Assembly: GCA_963974475.1 (NCBI GenBank)
Contig: CAXBCR010000005.1
Span: 62,001-126,000 of the forward strand
DNA length: 64,000 nt
Reading direction: 5' to 3'
DNA from: CAJXZP01 sp963974475
GTDB lineage: Bacteria; Bacteroidota; Bacteroidia; Flavobacteriales_G; Salibacteraceae
Position numbers and translations under genes: made by a program. Below the pieces are notes generated by a model. It had not been told where the DNA came from and ran no database searches. It saw only the letters and a program-made list of their open reading frames with translations. Below, piece by piece: positions 54,611-62,705 of the stretch (position 1 is the first letter of the stretch; each line of letters opens with the position of its first letter).

Positions 54611-55267
54611 ATGGCACTAGATAAAATAGGTATTGCGAAAAGAATTTCCCAAGAATTGCATGATGGATGGTACGTAAATTTGGGAATTGGTATTCCCACT
54701 TTAGTGGCTAATTATGTACCGAAAGGCATAAATGTGGAGTTTCAATCGGAAAACGGAATTTTAGGAATGGGGCCATTTCCATTTGAAGGAGAAGAAGATG
54801 CCGATTTGATAAATGCAGGAAAGCAAACCATTACGCATTTAGATGGCGCGGCTTATTTCGACTCTGCCACTAGTTTTGCTATGATTCGTGGGCAACATGT
54901 GCAACTTACAGTTTTGGGTGCGATGGAAGTATCTGATTCTGGTGATATTGCCAATTGGAAAATCCCAGGTCGAATGGTAAAAGGAATGGGAGGCGCAATG
55001 GACCTTGTGGCCAGTGCCGACAATATTGTGGTGGCCATGATGCATACCAATAAAAAAGGCGAATCGAAACTTTTGAAAAGCTGTACACTTCCACTCACCG
55101 GAGTAGGTTGCGTTAAAAAAGTGGTGACCAACTTAGCCGTGTTAGAAATTGTAAAAGGCGGATTCAAACTATTAGAACGTGCTCCCGGTATTTCTGTAGA
55201 TGAAATTAAAAAAGCCACCGAGGGTAATTTAATTATTGAAGGCGAAATTCCTGAAATGGTAATCTAA
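54611..55267 (+). CDS. scoB: 3-oxoacid CoA-transferase subunit B
   Basis: The 218-residue protein matches the B subunit: MALDKIGIAKRISQELHDGW at the start, VNLGIGIPTLVANYVPKGI, and the catalytic Glu in FQSENGILGMGPFPF. GMGGAMDLVASADNIVVAMM and a C-terminal EIPEMVI are also typical. It completes the CoA-transferase with subunit A (52068-52769) in ketone-body/acetoacetate metabolism. Confidence 0.93.
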   Translation: MALDKIGIAKRISQELHDGWYVNLGIGIPTLVANYVPKGINVEFQSENGILGMGPFPFEGEEDADLINAGKQTITHLDGAAYFDSATSFAMIRGQHVQLTVLGAMEVSDSGDIANWKIPGRMVKGMGGAMDLVASADNIVVAMMHTNKKGESKLLKSCTLPLTGVGCVKKVVTNLAVLEIVKGGFKLLERAPGISVDEIKKATEGNLIIEGEIPEMVI

Positions 55268-55427
55268 GAAAGATTAAACCGGATTGGTATTTCATTCCAC
55301 TTGGTTTTAAACGTATTTCGAGAATTTAATTGAATGCGATTTTTGTAAATTTGATTTCCGGATGATAGGTACACTTCACCATTCATTGTTTAAAATTGAC
55401 CATGCTTAATCACTGATTTTAGTAGAA

Positions 55428-56855
55428 ATGAGCGTCACATCACATAAAAATCAAGATTATATAGCGGTTGTATTATCCATACTCATATTAATTTTTCTGG
55501 TCACTATTGCCTGTACCAGCTCTGGGGTAATTGGCGGTGCAGATAGTTACATGCATCATTTAATGGCCAAATGGGCCTATGTTCACCCGCATCTTTTGGT
55601 GGACCATTGGGGCAAACCCGTGTATACTATTTTGAGTTCACCCTTTGCGCAATTCGGTCTTTTGGGCTCTGTTATTTTTAATGCGTTATTGACCGTTTTA
55701 TCCGCATGGATTTCCTTTAAATTGGCGGTTCGTTTAAAGTTGGTTCATCCTTGGCTTGCGGTGTTATTTACCGTATTCGTACCCGTATTTTTCTTAGTCA
55801 GTTTTTCTAGCCTAACCGAAACCTTATTTGCCACCATATTGATATTGACCCTCTATTTATATCATGCTCAAAAATATACTTGGAGTATCATTTTAGTCTC
55901 CTTTATTCCATTTGTTCGTACAGAAGGGGTCATATTCTTTCCGTTATTTATAATGGCTTTGCTTGCGCTAAGAAAGTGGAAAACCGTACCCTACATGGCC
56001 ACCGGATTATTGTTTTTTAGTCTGGTGGGTGCTTGGTATTACCATGATTTTTGGTGGGTTTTCACCCAAGTTCCTTATGGAGTAAGTGAGAGTATTTACG
56101 GAAGCGGTACCCTTACGCATTTCATCCTAAAATCACCTATGCTGTTTGGATGGCCTATTTTGATTTTGTTTGGGGTTGGATGTATCGGAATTATAGCCCA
56201 ATGGAAGAACGGTTCAACTAAAGAGAATAAGGTGATGACATTTCTACTTCTTTCTATTTCAGTCGGTTATTTTGCGGCTCATAGTGTGGTTTGGGCTTTT
56301 GGTATGGGCTCATCTGCTGGGTTAACACGGGTTATGGCCGGCATTGCTCCTGTAGTTGGAATGGTGGCATTTATCGGGTTTGATTTTGTGGTAAAGCACC
56401 TAAAAACCACCCAATTTTCGCAGGTGGTATTACCTATTTTAGTAGGTCTAGTAGTAACGATAGAAGGGGTGTCTAAGCACCAATTGCCTATTCAAAAAGA
56501 CCGAGAAATGGCGGTGGTAGAAAAAGTGAATGACTACCTAATTCAATACAATCTCCACAGTAATTTTATGGCCTATACACACCCAATGGCTCCGTATGCC
56601 TTGGGTTTAGACCATTTTCAAACCGACATGAGTACGGATTATATTTCTAATACTAGCCCAGAAGCAAATTTACCCGTAGGGGCGTTGGTTATTTGGGATG
56701 CTCATTTTGGTCCGGATGAAAGCGGAGTAGCGAAAGCTACATTGGAAACAAACCCACATTTTGAGCGGTTAAAAACATTTGAGCCCGATGAACCATTTAG
56801 TGTGGTTTCGGGAGCTCCATTTGAAATTGTTTTGTATCAAAAAGTGCGGAATTAA
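55428..56855 (+). CDS. Polytopic membrane protein, GT-C-like
   Basis: The 475-residue protein has about ten or eleven hydrophobic helices across the first 360 residues and a soluble C-terminal part. The first loop reads GGADSYMHHLMAKWAYVHPH, with an acidic residue placed as in GT-C glycosyltransferases, and SFSSLTETLFATILILTLYL and FVRTEGVIFFP resemble mannosyltransferase-like proteins. The donor and acceptor are unknown. It stands before the GT2 gene and may be part of one glycosylation group. Confidence 0.55.
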   Translation: MSVTSHKNQDYIAVVLSILILIFLVTIACTSSGVIGGADSYMHHLMAKWAYVHPHLLVDHWGKPVYTILSSPFAQFGLLGSVIFNALLTVLSAWISFKLAVRLKLVHPWLAVLFTVFVPVFFLVSFSSLTETLFATILILTLYLYHAQKYTWSIILVSFIPFVRTEGVIFFPLFIMALLALRKWKTVPYMATGLLFFSLVGAWYYHDFWWVFTQVPYGVSESIYGSGTLTHFILKSPMLFGWPILILFGVGCIGIIAQWKNGSTKENKVMTFLLLSISVGYFAAHSVVWAFGMGSSAGLTRVMAGIAPVVGMVAFIGFDFVVKHLKTTQFSQVVLPILVGLVVTIEGVSKHQLPIQKDREMAVVEKVNDYLIQYNLHSNFMAYTHPMAPYALGLDHFQTDMSTDYISNTSPEANLPVGALVIWDAHFGPDESGVAKATLETNPHFERLKTFEPDEPFSVVSGAPFEIVLYQKVRN

Positions 56856-56905
56856 AACAAATTTTAAAATGCCATTCCGCCTTTTCACATTGGGATGAAA
56901 TAAAG

Positions 56906-56913
56906 TACATTTG
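56906..56913 (+). promoter_or_regulatory. -7 element of the GT2 gene
   Basis: TACATTTG matches TAnnTTTG and lies six bases before the ATG at 56920, implying a leaderless or nearly leaderless mRNA if used. Confidence 0.5.
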
Positions 56914-56919
56914 CGCAAA

Positions 56920-57666
56920 ATGAACACTATGACGTTTAATACATTAAGTATTCTTATTCCAGCTTATAATGAAGAAAGAACCATCCATTTAATTTTGGAT
57001 AAGGTACTGGCGGTTAACTTAAAAGGTGGTATTAAAAAAGAAATAGTGATGGTGAACGATTGTTCTACCGATGACACCGAAGGAGCGATTAATAAGTATA
57101 TTGCGAGTCACCCTGAGGCCGATATGAAATTGTACAATCAACCTGTAAACATGGGTAAAGGTGCCGCAATTCATCGTGCTATTAATGAAGCCAAAGGTGA
57201 TTATGTTATTATTCAAGATGCAGATTTAGAATATGACCCCGAAGAATATAACATTCTGTTGAAGCCAATTCTAACCGGGTTTGCTGATGTGGTCTATGGA
57301 TCTCGTTTTATGGGTGGAAATCCGCACCGAATTCTATTTTTCTGGCATTCGCTTGGAAACCAATTTTTGACTTTCATATCCAATATGTTTACCAACTTGA
57401 ACATTACAGATATGGAAACCTGTTATAAGGTGTTCGAAGCGAAAACTATCAAAAGCATTTATCTAAAAGAAAATCGTTTTGGTTTTGAGCCGGAAGTGAC
57501 GGCTAAAATTTCTAGAGTACCTAACATTCGTATTTATGAAGTGGGTATTTCTTACTATGGAAGAACCTACGAAGAAGGTAAAAAAATAGGATGGCAAGAC
57601 GGGGTAAGAGCCATTTACTCTATCCTTAAATACAATGTATTCTCTAAACAAATCTTTAAAAAATAG
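56920..57666 (+). CDS. Family 2 glycosyltransferase (dolichol-phosphate mannosyltransferase type)
   Basis: The frame is open from a TTG at 56911, but the ATG at 56920 (MNTMTFNTLSILIPAYNEER) is preferred since the TTG belongs to the -7 element. The 248-residue protein has a GT2 core: LIPAYNEERTI, VNDCSTDDTEGA, MGKGAAIHRAI, and the metal-binding IIQDADLEYDP (DxD-like), then NRFGFEPEVTAKI. It resembles enzymes making polyprenyl-phosphate sugars, which would supply GT-C transferases such as its neighbours. No transmembrane tail is seen. Confidence 0.88.
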   Translation: MNTMTFNTLSILIPAYNEERTIHLILDKVLAVNLKGGIKKEIVMVNDCSTDDTEGAINKYIASHPEADMKLYNQPVNMGKGAAIHRAINEAKGDYVIIQDADLEYDPEEYNILLKPILTGFADVVYGSRFMGGNPHRILFFWHSLGNQFLTFISNMFTNLNITDMETCYKVFEAKTIKSIYLKENRFGFEPEVTAKISRVPNIRIYEVGISYYGRTYEEGKKIGWQDGVRAIYSILKYNVFSKQIFKK

Positions 57667-57675
57667 AACGTTTAT

Positions 57676-59034
57676 ATGCGATTATCTCCTAGTTTAATAA
57701 TGTCGTGGGTCATCGCTTTAGTTCTTGTATTAACCGTATTTAACCAATCCAAATGGAAAGGTAGAGATGTGCTTAAGCACGATATGTACGTGTATTACTC
57801 CTATCTACCTGCTACCTTCATTTACCACGATCTTTCATTTCAATTTGCAAACGATTTACCTCCAGATGATAAGCGGCAAATATGGACCCTTGGAGCTCCT
57901 AATGGAGGGCGCGTACAAAAAATGACCATGGGCATGGCCATGATGTATGCTCCAGCTTTTGGATTAGCACATCTTACCGCAAAAATGATGGGTTTCCCTG
58001 CCGATGGCTATTCTTGGATTTATCACTTTTTTATGGCCATGTCGGGAGTAGCATTTGCTATTGGTGCGTTGTTTATTCAGCGTAAATTATTGCTTCGTTT
58101 TTTTGATGATAAGGTGGTTGCACTCGCATTACTAGGCGTGGCATTAGCAACTAATTTTTACTACTATTCCACTACTGAAGCACCAATGAGCCATGTGCAT
58201 AATTTCTTTTTGATATCGCTCTTTGTTTGGCAATCCGTAAAATGGCTAACCTCATTTCGATGGCTAAATGCTTTGTTTATGGGTTTGTCGTTAGGATTAA
58301 TTATTCTTATTCGTCCGGTAAACGTCATTGTGGTGCTGATTCCAATGTTATACGGAGTGCGTTCATTTGCCGAATTTGTTTTACGTATTGGCGATGTTTT
58401 TAAGCGATATTATCAAGTAATGTTAATGATTGGGTTGATTGCGCTTGTTGTATCCCCACAGCTGCTGTATTGGCATGCTAACACAGGTGATTGGGTGTAT
58501 TATTCCTATAACGATGAAGGCTTCTTTTTCAATGACCCACGAATATGGGAAGGGCTTTTTAGTTTTCGTAAGGGTTGGATTATCTATGCTCCCATAATGA
58601 GTTTCTCCATGCTCGGATTAGCGGTATTGTGGACTCGAATGGAGGCTTCTAAGTTTAAATTGGCCATTTTGGTGTATTTCGTTTTAAACCTATACATTGT
58701 ATTTAGTTGGTGGTGTTGGTGGTATGGAGGTAGTTTTGGTGCCCGTCCTTTGGTGGATGCTACCGCGATTATGAGTATTCCTTTAGCCGCATTTATCAGT
58801 ATTTTTCAAAAAAAGAAATTTCTAAAATACGGTATGACCTTTATGGTGGTGGCTTTGGTTGGACTCAATTTGTTTCAAACCATGCAGTATAGAAGAGGAA
58901 TTGTGCATTGGGATAGTATGACTAAAGAAACCTATTTTTTGATTTTCGGAAATCCTAACTATCCTGTGGGTTATGCTGAATCCATAAAAACACCCGATTA
59001 CGATGCCGCCAAAAAAGGGGATAGGGCGGAATAG
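57676..59034 (+). CDS. Polytopic membrane protein of unknown function
   Basis: The 452-residue protein has about eleven hydrophobic helices spread to about residue 425 and a short hydrophilic tail. The first loop contains HDMYVYYSYLPATFIYHDLS, again with acidic residues near the first helix as in GT-C-like proteins. It starts nine bases after the GT2 stop, so the two are co-transcribed. A glycosyltransferase or acceptor-processing role is inferred only from context. Confidence 0.55.
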   Translation: MRLSPSLIMSWVIALVLVLTVFNQSKWKGRDVLKHDMYVYYSYLPATFIYHDLSFQFANDLPPDDKRQIWTLGAPNGGRVQKMTMGMAMMYAPAFGLAHLTAKMMGFPADGYSWIYHFFMAMSGVAFAIGALFIQRKLLLRFFDDKVVALALLGVALATNFYYYSTTEAPMSHVHNFFLISLFVWQSVKWLTSFRWLNALFMGLSLGLIILIRPVNVIVVLIPMLYGVRSFAEFVLRIGDVFKRYYQVMLMIGLIALVVSPQLLYWHANTGDWVYYSYNDEGFFFNDPRIWEGLFSFRKGWIIYAPIMSFSMLGLAVLWTRMEASKFKLAILVYFVLNLYIVFSWWCWWYGGSFGARPLVDATAIMSIPLAAFISIFQKKKFLKYGMTFMVVALVGLNLFQTMQYRRGIVHWDSMTKETYFLIFGNPNYPVGYAESIKTPDYDAAKKGDRAE

Positions 59035-59062
59035 AGTTGCATTGGTAATGCTAAAATAAGCG

Positions 59063-59782
59063 TTAAACCATTTTAATGTTTTCTTCTAAAATTACGTTTT
59101 CTCCGGCCAGTTTTCGGTACACCTGTACTAGGGTAACCACATCTTTTTGACAATACTCCACAATTCTATCCAAGTTGTTTTCTTCGTAATACACGCCATA
59201 TACTTGGCTACCATCTATGTCATCTTTCGGAGTAGGAATATTAAAAATGGCCGCCAGTAAATCCAATGACGTGAAATTTTTATACTCACCAAATTTCCAA
59301 TACGTCATGGTGTCTAAATGCGGGTTGTCCCAAGGTTTTAATCCGCCAATATTCAATAAAGTGGGTAATGTCATTCCATGAACGAGCATTCTTCTGGCAA
59401 TAAAGGGGAAATCGAATTCCTTACCATTATGCCCACAGAGTCGATGGGTAGCTAAATTGTGGTAATGTTTATTTAGCAGCCCTGAAAACTCTTGTAATAG
59501 GACTTTTTCAGCATCATTAGCAAAGCTGGTAATTCGAAGTGTCAAACCTTCAGTAGTTCGTTTTACAAAACCTACAGATATGCACACTATTTTGCCAAAC
59601 TCAGCGTAAATACCGGCTCGATTATACACATCAGCGGAGGTTTCATCTTCAGGCGTGAAATTTTTTGATTTCTTATCCCAAAGCTTTTGAAATCTTTCCG
59701 GAACATCGGTGTAATTGGGATATTCTGGTACCGTTTCAATATCTAGAAATAGTACTTTTTCAATATCAATGTTAGCGAGCAT
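59063..59782 (-). CDS. Predicted 3'-5' exonuclease (PolB-like, DEDD)
   Basis: The 239-residue protein has DEDD exonuclease motifs: VLFLDIETVPE (Asp14, Glu16), HNGKEFDFPFIARRM and YCQKDVVTLVQVY (YxxxD). It resembles predicted 3'-5' exonucleases related to the proofreading domain of family-B DNA polymerases (PF10108). It is a free-standing domain, with no polymerase attached. Cytoplasmic; probably DNA repair or RNA processing. Confidence 0.88.
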   Translation of the reverse strand: MLANIDIEKVLFLDIETVPEYPNYTDVPERFQKLWDKKSKNFTPEDETSADVYNRAGIYAEFGKIVCISVGFVKRTTEGLTLRITSFANDAEKVLLQEFSGLLNKHYHNLATHRLCGHNGKEFDFPFIARRMLVHGMTLPTLLNIGGLKPWDNPHLDTMTYWKFGEYKNFTSLDLLAAIFNIPTPKDDIDGSQVYGVYYEENNLDRIVEYCQKDVVTLVQVYRKLAGENVILEENIKMV

Positions 59783-59973
59783 ACAAATGGTTTTAGTGTT
59801 TCAAATGTAAGCTATTTAGGAATGAATTATAGCACAGAAATTTTGAATTGGTACTATGGTCTAAATCGGGTGAAAGTTGGAATCCAGTCTTTATAGAAAT
59901 GGATTCAAGGAAAGTATTAAATGAAAGGGTAGATCAATTTCGGTTTAGCATGGCAATATGGAGTTTGTTTGGC

Positions 59974-60008
59974 AAAAAAAACAGCCGCATTAAATAATGC
60001 GACTGTTT
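59974..60008 (-). terminator. Intrinsic terminator of the cytochrome gene
   Basis: On the minus strand ACAGUCGCAUU pairs with AAUGCGGCUGU (one U-G) around a 4-base loop and is followed by a U-run. It lies just past the cytochrome stop at 60030. Confidence 0.78.
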
Positions 60009-60029
60009 GAATTTGAAATCCAGATAGAA

Positions 60030-60893
60030 TTAATCTGGGAAATTAGTTGTATTGGCTAACGCTTTGTACAAATCTTTCATTTCTGAAACAGTCATATCAA
60101 ATTGACCGGTCATTGGAGATCCTAGGTGACCATATTTTACTTTATGTTGTGCTTCATTAGGTTTTGTTCTAACAAATTTACCAAGTGTTTTACCTTCCAA
60201 ATCAATTATTGTACCGTCTGCACCGTGGCAACCTACACATTTTGCAGTGAAAATAACATTACCATTTGCTTCGTTACCATCTCTTCCAACATTTGAAAAA
60301 ACTGCAGTACCATTAGGATATGTTCCGGTATAAGTAGCATCATATAATTCACTTACATCAAACATTCCGTTTTTTAAGAATTTAACGATGTCCCAAATTT
60401 GAGCATCAGTTAGTATCTGACTAAAATTAGGCATTTTGTCACCTTCTACGTTGTTGGTAGCTGGATCATAAGTAGATAAATCGTAAGATATATCTCTTCT
60501 TCCTGTGGTTCCTTTTATTTGGTTAAATATGGTTTGTGCACTTTCTTCACGAGCCATATCGTATAGTGTAATACCAGATACATTTGGACGAGTTGTTTTT
60601 GGACCTCTACTGTTGTAAGCTCCTGTATTTGCTAATCCATCCCATCCGTGACATTGTTTACATCTGAAAAAGTTGCCATTAGCATCGATGTTTGCTAAAT
60701 TAGCGTTAGCTTGGTCAAAAGTAGATTCTGTAGCCCAAAATTTGTCATACATAATTCCACCATTGGATGGTGAAGCTTTTTCAAAAGCTACTTGTGCTGG
60801 ATCGGTTGTTGTTGTTGTTGTTTTGTTACAGCTTGAAAAAAACATAGTAGAACTCACTAAAGTTACTGCTATTAAAGAATTGAAAAGTTTCAT
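60030..60893 (-). CDS. Two-heme c-type cytochrome lipoprotein
   Basis: The 287-residue protein begins with a lipoprotein signal (MKLFNSLIAVTLVSSTMFFS, lipid-attachment Cys22), followed by a Thr-rich linker. It has two heme-binding CxxCH motifs, CKQCH at 78-82 and CVGCH at 219-223, with MPNFSQILTDAQIWDIVKFL as a distal-ligand region of the first heme domain. It is a periplasm-side electron carrier; no partner oxidoreductase is adjacent. Confidence 0.9.
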   Translation of the reverse strand: MKLFNSLIAVTLVSSTMFFSSCNKTTTTTTDPAQVAFEKASPSNGGIMYDKFWATESTFDQANANLANIDANGNFFRCKQCHGWDGLANTGAYNSRGPKTTRPNVSGITLYDMAREESAQTIFNQIKGTTGRRDISYDLSTYDPATNNVEGDKMPNFSQILTDAQIWDIVKFLKNGMFDVSELYDATYTGTYPNGTAVFSNVGRDGNEANGNVIFTAKCVGCHGADGTIIDLEGKTLGKFVRTKPNEAQHKVKYGHLGSPMTGQFDMTVSEMKDLYKALANTTNFPD

Positions 60894-61462
60894 TTTAATT
60901 GTTGTTTAATTACTAAATAGTGCTTGAAAAAAATTATTTACTTTTTATCTTTTTGCGGACTTCATGCCTTTGTGTTTTCAGCAATTCATCTTTCAAAAGA
61001 CGATTTATATTTATCTTAATTGTTTAAGAATACCCAAATGTAAAAAAATGTTTGAAATGAACAATCATTTTTTCATCAGTGAAAAACAGTATTTTACACC
61101 AGTAAAAATTATGATGAATGTTCTTTTTTTTCTGATGTGTATTTTTTTTTATCGTGTTGGATTACGTGTGATTTTTGAGCATGTATGCTTTAAATGGTTG
61201 GTAATTAATCATATAAAAATAATATATACTTATTGAGCTGGATATTTTTAGCGTTTTGGATAAATTTGTAAAAAAATAATTTAGCCCTGAAAAGAGGGTT
61301 GAAAATTTGAGCTGAGACGGACATCGTCATAAATATGTCATTTTTTTCAGAATATTCCAACCAAAAAAACGGATGAAAATTGGGCCAAAATGGAATTGAA
61401 ATAAGCATGCCAGATGCGTGTGTTTTGAATCATTATGTAATAAATTCGATGAAAATTTAATT
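60894..61462. other. Gene-poor AT-rich intergenic region, 569 bases
   Basis: This stretch between divergent genes holds no supported gene. A 90-codon frame at 60964-61236 is rich in Ile, Phe and Lys from AT-rich DNA and has no promoter or family resemblance. A short hairpin (CCCT/AGGG near 61285-61300) is present but no known riboswitch was recognised upstream of the cystathionine gamma-synthase gene. Confidence 0.5.
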
Positions 61463-62617
61463 ATGGATACTAAACATTCAAAATTTGCAACTAAAGCTAT
61501 CCACGGAGGTTTGGAGCCTGATCCAGCTACGGGTGCTATAATGACCCCAATTTACCAAACTTCCACTTACGTGCAGGATGGAATTGGAAATCATAAAGGA
61601 TATACTTATTCAAGAACATTGAACCCAACAAGGGATGCCCTAGAAAAAAACTTAGCGGTCCTTGAAAATGGAAACTATGGGGCATGTTTTGGGAGTGGGC
61701 TAGCCGCGATCGATGCAATAATCAAAATGTTGAAGCCAGGTGATGAGGTGATTTCTTCCAATGATTTGTATGGCGGTGCATATCGAATCTTTAAAACCAT
61801 TTTCGAAAAATATGGAATTGTGTTTCATTTCGTTTCCATGGCGAATGTAAATGATGTGGAGAAATGGATAAATAAAAATACAAAGCTTATTTGGGCGGAA
61901 ACGCCTACCAACCCGATGTTGAACATTATTGACATCAGTGCCCTTTCAGCCATTGCTAAAAAACATAATATTTTGTTAGGGATTGACAACACCTTTGCCA
62001 CACCGTATTTACAACGTCCATTAGATTTAGGTGCAGACATCGTAATGCATTCGGCTACTAAGTATTTGGGAGGACACTCAGATGTAGTGATGGGAGCGGT
62101 TATTACCAAGGATAAGGATATAGCGAAAGAGATTTATCGTATTCAAAATAGTAGTGGTGCAGTGGCAGGTCCAATGGATTCATTTTTGGTACTTAGAGGA
62201 ATAAAAACTTTGCATCTTCGGGTTCAGCGTCATAGTGAAAATGGTTCGAAAGTAGCGCATTGGTTAACCCAGCACCCAAGGGTAGATAAAGTATACTGGC
62301 CAGGGTTGGCATCGCATCCAAACCATGAAATTGCAAAACGTCAAATGGATGATTTTGGAGGAATGATTTCATTTTCGTTGAAAGGGAATAAATTAGAGGA
62401 TGCGCACAAAATTGTGGCATCGGTAAAAGTATTTTCCTTAGCCGAATCTTTAGGAGGGGTGGAATCCTTAGTAGGACACCCGGCTACAATGACCCATGCC
62501 GCAATTCCTAAAGAAGAACGAGAAAAAACTGGAGTGGTAGATTCATTAATCCGATTAAGTGTAGGAGTTGAAGATGCCGATGACTTGATTGCTGATTTAG
62601 CACAAGCCATGGAATAA
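61463..62617 (+). CDS. metB: Cystathionine gamma-synthase / trans-sulfuration PLP enzyme
   Basis: The start is the ATG at 61463 (MDTKHSKFATKAIHGGLEPD); an upstream GTG at 61418 would add 15 unlikely residues. The 384-residue protein has the Cys/Met-metabolism PLP fold: YTYSRTLNPTRDALEKNLA, GDEVISSNDLYGGAYRIF, IWAETPTNPMLNIIDI and the PLP-lysine site SATKYLGGHSDVVMGA. It may make or cleave cystathionine; separating synthase from gamma-lyase by sequence alone is uncertain, so the symbol is tentative. Confidence 0.88.
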   Translation: MDTKHSKFATKAIHGGLEPDPATGAIMTPIYQTSTYVQDGIGNHKGYTYSRTLNPTRDALEKNLAVLENGNYGACFGSGLAAIDAIIKMLKPGDEVISSNDLYGGAYRIFKTIFEKYGIVFHFVSMANVNDVEKWINKNTKLIWAETPTNPMLNIIDISALSAIAKKHNILLGIDNTFATPYLQRPLDLGADIVMHSATKYLGGHSDVVMGAVITKDKDIAKEIYRIQNSSGAVAGPMDSFLVLRGIKTLHLRVQRHSENGSKVAHWLTQHPRVDKVYWPGLASHPNHEIAKRQMDDFGGMISFSLKGNKLEDAHKIVASVKVFSLAESLGGVESLVGHPATMTHAAIPKEEREKTGVVDSLIRLSVGVEDADDLIADLAQAME

Positions 62618-62635
62618 GCTATTTAGGATGGATAG

Positions 62636-62668
62636 AAAAAGAGCCCCAATTTTATTTGGGGCTCTTTT
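62636..62668. terminator. Bidirectional terminator between metB-like and pyk genes
   Basis: AAAAGAGCCCCAA (62637-62649) pairs with TTGGGGCTCTTTT (62656-62668), with A-rich and T-rich flanks. It serves the convergent genes ending at 62617 and 62706. Confidence 0.87.
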
Positions 62669-62705
62669 AGCTGTGTGGAAATAAAGTGGTCGTAATAGGT
62701 TTTTA

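Noticed and set aside
60964..61236. 90-codon frame rich in Phe, Ile and Lys
   Set aside because: Composition matches AT-rich noncoding DNA; no promoter, domain or conservation evidence.
61240..61462. Riboswitch upstream of the cystathionine gamma-synthase gene
   Set aside because: Only a weak short hairpin was seen; no SAM riboswitch core could be matched by eye.
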